Shown here: one piece after another, positions 57,897 to 64,000 of the stretch
How the letters are laid out: the number at the start of each line of letters is the position of its first letter
Position numbering within the stretch: the first letter of the stretch is position 1
Assembly (NCBI RefSeq): GCF_004342025.1
Contig: NZ_SLWN01000019.1
Coordinates: forward strand, 1 to 64,000
Source of the DNA: Kribbella steppae
GTDB taxonomy: Bacteria; Actinomycetota; Actinomycetes; Propionibacteriales; Kribbellaceae
Direction: 5' to 3'
DNA: 64,000 nt
The notes under the pieces: model-generated
Databases searched by the model: none
What the model was told of the DNA's origin: nothing
What the model saw: the letters and a program-made list of their open reading frames with translations, nothing else
Translations under genes and position numbers: made by a program

Positions 57897-59765
57897 GTGG
57901 CTGACCCGCATGTCGATGACCTCATCCGCACGATCAACCAGCTCGTCGTGGCGGACACCAACGGCCGGTCGATGGCCTCAGGCAACCAGTTGCCCGGGGT
58001 GACGAACAGCAACCAGAGGACGCTCAAGGCGCTCGCCGAGAGCCTCGACATCCCGGCGAGACTCGCGCCGAGCCCGGTGGCAGTGGTCAATCGAGGCTCC
58101 GGAGAGGCGTACGACCAGCGGCCGGCGATCCGGGCTGCCTTGACGGAGGTGGTGGCGAGCTGCGCCAACACGCTGGAGCCTCAGAGCCCGCCGCCCGAAG
58201 CGGCCGACCCGAACGACCGTAGCCGTCTCGGCATAGCCGTCAGCAGGGCGTATGCCGCGTCCGCGACGCCGCGGCTCTTCCCGAACGGAGGGCGGGACGA
58301 CCTCGGAGTCTTCTCGCAGCCGGTGCTGGAGGGGGACACGGCCGCCGCGCGGGCGCTCGCAGTGGCGATTGGCGCGCGGACCGCGCAGCGCCACGAGAAG
58401 GTGCTGACCGCTCTCGTGGGCGCCGGCCGCGGTGCTGCGGCTCCGGCCGCCGCCCGGATGTTGCTGGACACGAAGCCAGGCTTCGCCACGCTGCCCGATC
58501 CCGAGCAGGAGGCGGTCGTGGGGCTGGTCGCTCAGCAGCTCGAGACCACCTTCGCCTCCCGCGACCAGCAGCGGGCCGCGGCGCGCGAGCTGACCGAGGA
58601 GCTGGAGAACCGGCGTGAGGACGTCACCGGCGGCGCGGGCGCGATCGACGTGGCGAGCAGGCTGGCCGCTGAGCAGGTCCAGGAGCTGCACGACTTCTTC
58701 GATCGCTTGCCGGAGTCGCATCCGGCCAACCAGGCCCGGGCTGAGAAAGTCGCCGGAGCACAGGTCGATCGGCCGGAGTCGGTCGACCAGCTGGTACGGC
58801 GGATCGAGCGGACGGTCGGTGAACTGACAGGGACGCGCCACTCGATGTGGAACACCGACATCCAGCCTCAAAACGGTCAGTCGCCCGACCTGACACTCCG
58901 CCTGACCGAGAACCAGGCCCTGGCTCTGCGGGAGCTGACCGAGAACGGCCAGGACGGTCCGCTGGCACCGGAGGATGTGACTGCCGCGCGGGAGGGGATC
59001 CTGGTGGCCACCTCGTCCCACACGCGGTGGGCCGTGCCGGACAGCTACTCCTTGCGGGCCGAGCAGGCGGCCCGGTCCGTCGCGCCGCGGTTCACCACGA
59101 TCGAGCAGGCGGTCAGTACGGCGTTCGCCGAGGACCACTTCAACGAGATCGTCGACCGGAACCTGCCGGCCGGGCTCGCGGAGCAGGTACGGCTGCCGGA
59201 GGCGCCGCGGCTGGACGAGAAGTTCGCGCCGGCCGCGCGGGGGCTCGCGAACGCCATCGATGTGGCCACAGAGCGGCCGGCCGGTGAGACGTTGCGCCGG
59301 ATGGCCGGCGAGGGCCGGGCCGGGATGGCGATGGCGGCGGCCGAGGTGGTCGTGGCCGACTCCGCCGTCGAGCCGGTCGAGCGGCCGTTCGCCGTACGGA
59401 TGATCGCCGATGAGATCGACAAGAGGTTCGACGAACTGCCGGCGCAACTGGAGTCCTGGAGCGCAGGCGAGCAGACGGGGATGTGGGACCGGGACGTCGA
59501 TGATCCGCACCTGTACGGGCAGCAGGTCGGGCGGCTTGCCCACCGGATGGCCGAGATCTACGGGGAGGACCCGGGACTGGCCCAGCGGGAGTCGGTCGCG
59601 GCCGACCGGGCGGCCGCGCAGCAGAACTCTTCGGCCAGGTTTGCTCCCGGCCACGACCCGGCTGCCGCCGGCTTCGGTGGGGTCAAGGCGCCGGCCAACT
59701 CGCCCTCGACGAGCCAGGCGGCCACCACCGAGCAGCCCAAGCCACGCGGCCTCGAAGGGCGCTGA
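57897..59765 (+). CDS. Large Ala/Glu-rich orphan protein
   Basis: 622 aa from GTG 57897 (TTG 57888 is an alternative). Helical, rich in Ala, Glu, Arg and Leu, with no signal peptide or membrane helix. I do not recognise any domain; repeated phrases such as VASRLAAEQVQELHDFFDRLPESHPANQARAEKVAG and LRLTENQALALRELTENGQDGPLAPEDVTAAREGILVATSSHTRWAVPD suggest an armadillo-like or coiled helical scaffold. The last 45 residues are Ala/Pro/Ser/Thr-rich and disordered. It is divergent from pccB. Strong third-position GC bias supports a real gene. Confidence 0.78.
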   Translation: MADPHVDDLIRTINQLVVADTNGRSMASGNQLPGVTNSNQRTLKALAESLDIPARLAPSPVAVVNRGSGEAYDQRPAIRAALTEVVASCANTLEPQSPPPEAADPNDRSRLGIAVSRAYAASATPRLFPNGGRDDLGVFSQPVLEGDTAAARALAVAIGARTAQRHEKVLTALVGAGRGAAAPAAARMLLDTKPGFATLPDPEQEAVVGLVAQQLETTFASRDQQRAAARELTEELENRREDVTGGAGAIDVASRLAAEQVQELHDFFDRLPESHPANQARAEKVAGAQVDRPESVDQLVRRIERTVGELTGTRHSMWNTDIQPQNGQSPDLTLRLTENQALALRELTENGQDGPLAPEDVTAAREGILVATSSHTRWAVPDSYSLRAEQAARSVAPRFTTIEQAVSTAFAEDHFNEIVDRNLPAGLAEQVRLPEAPRLDEKFAPAARGLANAIDVATERPAGETLRRMAGEGRAGMAMAAAEVVVADSAVEPVERPFAVRMIADEIDKRFDELPAQLESWSAGEQTGMWDRDVDDPHLYGQQVGRLAHRMAEIYGEDPGLAQRESVAADRAAAQQNSSARFAPGHDPAAAGFGGVKAPANSPSTSQAATTEQPKPRGLEGR

Positions 59766-59844
59766 ACAGGCCGGCCGAAGGCCGCCGAACGGGCGCCGAA
59801 CGGGCCGGATAAACGGGTGCTGAACTGGTCGGCCGAACGGCTTG

Positions 59845-60339
59845 TCAGGCCGGGCCGACGGCGAAGATCTTGGTCAGGCGGGCGGCCAGGGCGAGGTCGC
59901 CGCGGACCGAGAGGCGTTGTTTGAGGACGGCCGTGACCGGGTCCTCGTTGCCGGTGACGACGCGGAGCAGGGTGGCCGGATCGGTGCGGATGGAGATGTC
60001 GGCGTGCTCGGGCTGATCGTCGAGCAGGATGCAGCGGCCGTCGCAGACCCGGATCCAGAACTCGTCCACGTCGGCCGGACCACCAGTACGTCCTCCACCC
60101 GGCCCCGCCCCCGTGATCTGCCAGGCGACGACTGCGTCGAACCCGGCAGCCCGGGCCGGTCGGAGGTACTCCGGCATCCGGCGAAAGATCTCGCGCAACG
60201 CGATCTCCCGCACGCCCCCGATGAGCCGATGCCGAAGCTCCCGCTCCGACGTCCGGTCGACCAGCCGGGCCAACTCGCTCGCGTCCAGGGACGTCAAGCT
60301 GTCCGACTCCAGCCACCCGGCGGTGCCTCGCTCGGTCAC
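59845..60339 (-). CDS. SCP2-like sterol-binding domain protein
   Basis: 164 aa from GTG 60339. Two parts: a helical N-terminus (LDASELARLVDRTSERELRHRLIGGVREIALREIFRRMPEYL) and an SCP2-type lipid-binding fold (AVVAWQITGAG...DEFWIRVCDGRCILLDDQPEHADISIRTDPATLLRVVTGNEDPVTAVLKQRLSVRGDLALAARLTKIF). SCP2 proteins bind hydrophobic molecules. Divergent from TetR with a palindromic site between, which points to control by a fatty or lipid-like ligand. Ligand and partner unknown. Confidence 0.87.
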   Translation of the reverse strand: MTERGTAGWLESDSLTSLDASELARLVDRTSERELRHRLIGGVREIALREIFRRMPEYLRPARAAGFDAVVAWQITGAGPGGGRTGGPADVDEFWIRVCDGRCILLDDQPEHADISIRTDPATLLRVVTGNEDPVTAVLKQRLSVRGDLALAARLTKIFAVGPA

Positions 60340-60370
60340 TCGACCACCCCCGGGCAGCTTCCTACCAGAC

Positions 60371-60387
60371 CGTAGGAATTTCCTACG
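60371..60387. promoter_or_regulatory. Candidate TetR operator
   Basis: CGTAGGAA-T-TTCCTACG, a perfect 17-bp palindrome, sits between the SCP2 start (60339) and the TetR start (60406). CCTACC (60361-60366) and GGTAGG (60392-60397) give an outer inverted repeat about the same centre. Confidence 0.65.
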
Positions 60388-60405
60388 ATGAGGTAGGTTT
60401 GTCAA

Positions 60406-61032
60406 GTGGTGGACGACGGAGAACCGCGGCGCCGCGCGGCCCATCTGGGACCGGAGCGCCGGCGCCCGATGATCCTGGACGCCGCCCTGGAGGTCTTCTC
60501 CGCCAACGGCTACGCCGGTACGACGATGCAGTCGGTCGCGGATGCCGCCGGAGTGACCAAGCCGGTCGTCTACGACTGCTTCGCCAATCGCGACGAGCTG
60601 CTGCTGGCCCTGCTCGCCCGCGAGGAGCAGCATCTGATCATCTCGATCGTCGCCGCGCTGCCGGCCGATCCGAGCGTCGGCACTCCCGAGGAGCACGTCC
60701 TCGACGGCCTGACCGCTTTCCTCACCTCCGCCGCGAAGCATCCGCAGTCCTGGCGGATCGTCTTCGGGGCCCAGTACGGCGCCGCGCCGGTGGTGGCCGA
60801 GCGCGTCCGGGCCGCCCGCGCGTTCCTGGTCGAGGGCCTGCGGCTGACCCTGCTGAAGTCGTTGCCCGGTGTCACGGACCCGGACGCGAACCTGCCGGTC
60901 CTGGCCGAGTTGCTCGCGTCGATGACCGAGGCCTGTGCCCGGATGCTCGTCGTCGACGGCACCGACCGCAGCCCGGCCGAGTTGGCGAAGGTCGTGTCGC
61001 AGGTCGTCGGCGGCGGGTTCGGCAACGTCTGA
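60406..61032 (+). CDS. TetR-family regulator
   Basis: 208 aa from GTG 60406. HTH: RRPMILDAALEVFSANGYAGTTMQSVADAAGVTKPVVYDCFANRDELLLALLAREEQ. The C-terminal part is a long helical ligand pocket. It probably represses itself and the divergent SCP2 gene from the CGTAGGAATTTCCTACG palindrome. By analogy with lipid-linked TetR proteins an acyl-type ligand is plausible, not shown. Confidence 0.92.
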   Translation: MVDDGEPRRRAAHLGPERRRPMILDAALEVFSANGYAGTTMQSVADAAGVTKPVVYDCFANRDELLLALLAREEQHLIISIVAALPADPSVGTPEEHVLDGLTAFLTSAAKHPQSWRIVFGAQYGAAPVVAERVRAARAFLVEGLRLTLLKSLPGVTDPDANLPVLAELLASMTEACARMLVVDGTDRSPAELAKVVSQVVGGGFGNV

Positions 61033-61143
61033 GCGCCGTACTGAGAAGTAGCTGATTCGGTCTCTTTCCTTGGGGTCACGATCGGGCTTCCAGCAGGCGG
61101 ACTATGCGGCGCGGGCGTGCGGCCGCCGATAGGGTGGGCGAAC

Positions 61144-63783
61144 GTGACCGACACCGGTAGTGAGACCCGTACCCGCGCGCGGTTCGAGGTGCCCGAAGAA
61201 CTTCGGGCCGACGTGCGCCTGCTCGGCGAGATCCTCGGCAAGGTGCTCGTCGAGTACGCCGGTCAGTCGCTGCTCGACGATGTCGAGAAACTCCGTGAGC
61301 TCACCATCGCCGGTGACGGCGCGGCGGCCGAGCAGCTGGTCGCGTCCTGGCCGCACGAGCGGGCCGAGGACGTCGCGCGGGCGTTCACCTGCTACTTCCA
61401 CCTGACGAACCTCAGCGAGGAACTGCACCGGGCCCGGGTGCTGCGCGAGCGCGATCGGGTCGCCGGCGACAGCTCTGGGGCGCCAGTGGTGTCCGAGCTG
61501 GCCCAGGCCGTCGAGCAGATCGCCCAGGAGAGCGGCGAGCAGCAGGCCCGTGCGCTGCTGAACGGGCTCGAGTTCCGCCCGGTGCTGACCGCGCACCCGA
61601 CCGAGGCCCGGCGTCGCGCCGTCCTCGCCACCATCCGCCGCATCTCGTCGCTGCTGGAGGAGCGGACCGACCCGCGGGCCGGCGACAGCGAGCTGGCCGA
61701 GAACCGGCGCCGCCTGATCGAGCAGGTCGACATCCTCTGGCGTACGTCGCAACTGCGCACCAGCCGGCCGTCTCCGCTGGACGAGGTGCGGTCCGCGATG
61801 GCCGTGTTCGAGGAGACGCTGTTCGATGTCGTCGGCAACGTCTACCGGCGGCTCGACGACGCGCTGGCCGGTGACGCGGCCGGCACGAAGCTGCCGGTGG
61901 TGGCGCCGTTCGTCCGGCTCGGCTCGTGGATCGGCGGCGACCGCGACGGCAACCCGAACGTCACCGCCGCGATCACCCGCGAGGCCATGCAGATTCAGGC
62001 CGACCACGTACTGCGTGCGCTCGAGCAGGCCACCGACGCACTCGGCCGTGCGCTGACCCTGGACGCGGCGACCACTCCGCCGTCCGCGCCGGTCCGCCGC
62101 ATCCTGGAGGACGCCCGCGCGGTCAACCCGGACCTGATCGCCGACATCGAGACCCGCTCGCCGGCCGAACCACACCGCCAGCTCCTGCTCCTCGCAGCGC
62201 GCCGGTTGGCCGCGACGCGCTCCCGCGACGCCGACTTCGGCTACCCGAGGGCCTCTGACTTCCAGCACGAGCTCAAGGTGCTGCAGGACTCGCTGGTGAC
62301 CGCAGGAGCTCCGCGGCAGGCGTACGGCGAGCTGCAACAGCTCATCTGGCAGGTGAACTCGTTCGGCTTCCACCTGGCCGAGCTGGAGGTCCGTCAGCAC
62401 TCGTCGGTCCACACCAAGGCGCTGGAAGAGGTGCTGAGCGGTGGTGAGCTCTCCGACCAGACCGAAGAGGTGCTCGCGACTCTCCGGGTGATCGGTCAGA
62501 TCCAGCAGCGCTTCGGCCCCGAGGCATGCCGCCGGTACGTCGTTTCGTTCACCCGCAACGCCGGGGACCTCGCAGCGGTCTACGAGCTGGCGGACGCCGC
62601 GATGGACGGTCGTCCGATCGAGCTGGACGTCGTACCGCTGTTCGAGACCGGCGAAGACCTGCAGAACTCGGTGGAGGTGCTGGACAACGCGATCCAGCTC
62701 ACCCGGGTCCGGCACCGGCTCACCGCCAACGACAGGCGCTTCGAGGTCATGCTCGGGTACTCCGACTCCGCCAAGGACGTCGGACCCGTGTCGGCGACTC
62801 TCGCCCTGTACGACGCGCAGGCGCGGATCACCTCCTGGGCGCAGCGCAACGCGATCCGGCTGACGCTGTTCCATGGCCGTGGTGGTGCTCTGGGTCGTGG
62901 CGGTGGTCCTGCGAACCGCGCCGTACTGGCACAGGCTCCGGGTTCGGTGGCAGGGCGCTTCAAGCTCACTGAGCAGGGTGAGGCGATCCCTGCTCGCTAT
63001 GGCAATGCGGCGATCGCGCAGCGGCACATCGAGCAGGTGACTGCGGCGACGTTGCTGGCGTCCACTCCGGCTGTGGAGGAGCGGGCGGCTGCGGCGGCCG
63101 AGCGGTTCGCGGTGGTGGAGAAGACACTCGACGAGGCCGCGCGTACGACCTACCACCGGCTGGTGAAGGCGGACGGCTTCGCGGAGTGGTTCGGCCGGGT
63201 GACTCCGCTGGAGGAGCTCGGGCAGCTGCCGCTCGGTTCGCGTCCTGCTCGTCGTGGTGTGGCGGTGTCGTCGCTGGAGGACCTGCGGGCGATCCCGTGG
63301 GTGTTCGCGTGGTCGCAGGCTCGGGTGAACGCACCCGGCTGGTACGGCCTGGGCTCGGCGCTGTCCGCGGTCGGTGACGTTGCCGTACTGCGTGATGCGA
63401 ACCAGAACTGGCCGCTGTTCCAGGTGATGCTGGAGAACGCGGAGATGTCGCTGGCGAAGACCGACCGGCGCATCCTCAGCCGCTACCTGGAGCTGGGCGA
63501 CCGGCCGGACCTGACCCAGCTGATGCTGGACGAGCACGCGCTGACGACCGCGTGGGTGCTCAAGGTGCTCGACCAGGACCGGCTGCTGGCCGGACGGCGG
63601 GTGCTGGGCCGTGCGGTCGAGCTGCGCAACCCGTACGTCGACGCACTCAGCTACCTGCAGTTGCGGGCGTTGCGGACCCTGCGGACGGATGACTCGGTGG
63701 ACGAGGAGCAGATCGTCCGGACCAGGCGGCTGCTGTTGCTGACCGTGTCGGGTGTTGCGGCCGGCCTGCAGAACACCGGCTGA
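61144..63783 (+). CDS. ppc: Phosphoenolpyruvate carboxylase
   Basis: 879 aa from GTG 61144. Makes oxaloacetate from PEP and bicarbonate, refilling the TCA cycle. Catalytic landmarks: PVLTAHPTEARRRAVL (essential His), GSWIGGDRDGNPNVTA, EVMLGYSDSAKDVGPVSA, LFHGRGGALGRGGGPANRAV, and the C-terminal LRNPYVDALSYLQLRALR...SGVAAGLQNTG typical of the enzyme's end. Full length. The stop TGA overlaps the birA start by one base (TGATG). Confidence 0.97.
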   Translation: MTDTGSETRTRARFEVPEELRADVRLLGEILGKVLVEYAGQSLLDDVEKLRELTIAGDGAAAEQLVASWPHERAEDVARAFTCYFHLTNLSEELHRARVLRERDRVAGDSSGAPVVSELAQAVEQIAQESGEQQARALLNGLEFRPVLTAHPTEARRRAVLATIRRISSLLEERTDPRAGDSELAENRRRLIEQVDILWRTSQLRTSRPSPLDEVRSAMAVFEETLFDVVGNVYRRLDDALAGDAAGTKLPVVAPFVRLGSWIGGDRDGNPNVTAAITREAMQIQADHVLRALEQATDALGRALTLDAATTPPSAPVRRILEDARAVNPDLIADIETRSPAEPHRQLLLLAARRLAATRSRDADFGYPRASDFQHELKVLQDSLVTAGAPRQAYGELQQLIWQVNSFGFHLAELEVRQHSSVHTKALEEVLSGGELSDQTEEVLATLRVIGQIQQRFGPEACRRYVVSFTRNAGDLAAVYELADAAMDGRPIELDVVPLFETGEDLQNSVEVLDNAIQLTRVRHRLTANDRRFEVMLGYSDSAKDVGPVSATLALYDAQARITSWAQRNAIRLTLFHGRGGALGRGGGPANRAVLAQAPGSVAGRFKLTEQGEAIPARYGNAAIAQRHIEQVTAATLLASTPAVEERAAAAAERFAVVEKTLDEAARTTYHRLVKADGFAEWFGRVTPLEELGQLPLGSRPARRGVAVSSLEDLRAIPWVFAWSQARVNAPGWYGLGSALSAVGDVAVLRDANQNWPLFQVMLENAEMSLAKTDRRILSRYLELGDRPDLTQLMLDEHALTTAWVLKVLDQDRLLAGRRVLGRAVELRNPYVDALSYLQLRALRTLRTDDSVDEEQIVRTRRLLLLTVSGVAAGLQNTG

Positions 63784-64000
63784 TGTTCAACGACCTGGAG
63801 CGGCCCCCACTCGACGCACGCTTCCTGCAGGGACGACTGGTTCGACCTGGCTCGCTGTGGACGCAGATCGACGTACTGGCCGAGACCGAGTCGACCAACG
63901 CGGTCGTAGCAGCTGCAGCGAGTTCCGGCGCCGCTGAAGGACTGATCGTCACTGCAGAGCACCAGTCGTCGGGTCGTGGGCGGCTGGGGCGCACGTGGAC
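63783..64000 (+). CDS. birA: Biotin--[acetyl-CoA-carboxylase] ligase, 5' part (runs off window)
   Basis: The frame from ATG 63783 begins MFNDLERPPLDARFL, then WTQIDVLAETESTNAVVAAAA (the ESTN substrate-contact motif of BirA ligases) and VTAEHQSSGRGRLGRTW (GRGRxGR biotinyl-AMP loop). It has no N-terminal DNA-binding domain, so it is a group I ligase. It attaches biotin to acyl-CoA carboxylase carriers such as the 494-2275 gene. The 3' part lies beyond 64000. Confidence 0.93.
   Translation, partial: MFNDLERPPLDARFLQGRLVRPGSLWTQIDVLAETESTNAVVAAAASSGAAEGLIVTAEHQSSGRGRLGRTW

Noticed and set aside
59766..59844. Tandem repeat array with CCGAACGGG units between the orphan gene and SCP2 gene
   Set aside because: The units are short, irregular and few; it looks like low-complexity GC-rich spacer.
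61102..63537. 811-codon minus-strand frame opposite ppc
   Set aside because: The ppc gene has all catalytic motifs. The antisense frame is low-complexity in residue use and has no domain.
1..64000. CRISPR arrays, tRNA or rRNA genes, prophage or insertion sequences
   Set aside because: I saw no regularly spaced repeats, no cloverleaf or rRNA sequences, and no integrase or transposase.

Overview
The window is about 64 kb of very GC-rich chromosomal DNA from an actinomycete. The evidence is biotin-dependent acyl-CoA carboxylase alpha, beta and epsilon subunits, a deazaflavin-type nitroreductase, a mycothiol-dependent isomerase family protein, an Eis-like acetyltransferase, an NnaR-type regulator and frequent GTG/TTG starts. 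The gene set looks like Kribbella or a close relative; this placement is from memory of gene content, not from a search. I see no tRNA, rRNA, CRISPR array, prophage or transposase. Genes are packed tightly, often with 4-base stop/start overlaps.

Layout. 1-2.3 kb: the tail of an unknown gene, a strip with repeated GGGGTTAACCCC palindromes, and a biotin carboxylase/BCCP alpha subunit. 2.4-8.4 kb: MarR and AsnC regulators, two tandem SMP-30/gluconolactonase paralogues, a secreted two-repeat protein and an Nramp-like transporter. 8.5-14.1 kb: a large LuxR-type ATPase regulator, a YdeI-like protein and an MMPL exporter. 14.3-24.2 kb: a complete nitrate assimilation operon (NarK transporter, NasA nitrate reductase, an NasC-type flavoprotein fused in frame to NirB, NirD, the HemD-like regulator NnaR and a sirohydrochlorin chelatase) behind a GlnR-like site. 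24.2-29.9 kb: a second LuxR ATPase regulator, small redox/reductase genes, and MarR and MerR regulators. 30-32.7 kb: a MerR(LiuR-like)-controlled acyl-CoA dehydrogenase and carboxyltransferase. 32.7-39.7 kb: a SUKH protein, an HpcH aldolase, a mycothiol isomerase-like protein, a Zur-box-controlled degenerate CobW protein, and an HTH regulator with a secreted serine protease. 39.8-45.4 kb: Eis, then a DUF4129/MoxR/DUF58 operon. 45.4-55.7 kb: TetR/MFS pair, small enzymes, metallopeptidases and a Maf-methyltransferase fusion. 55.7-64 kb: the pccB-epsilon operon, a large orphan protein, an SCP2/TetR pair, phosphoenolpyruvate carboxylase and the start of birA.

The most unusual signal is two families of short repeats placed exactly between the stop of one gene and the start of the next. 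Family A (91 bp, 89/91 identical) precedes nasA and the NasC-NirB gene. Family B (79 bp, 68/79 identical) precedes nirD and the last gene of the MoxR operon. Each copy supplies the Shine-Dalgarno sequence and ATG of the downstream gene, holds that ATG in the 3' arm of a hairpin, and is read through by an upstream frame whose TGA overlaps the ATG (ATGA). In family B a stem base pair covaries between the copies. They look like portable translational-coupling modules.
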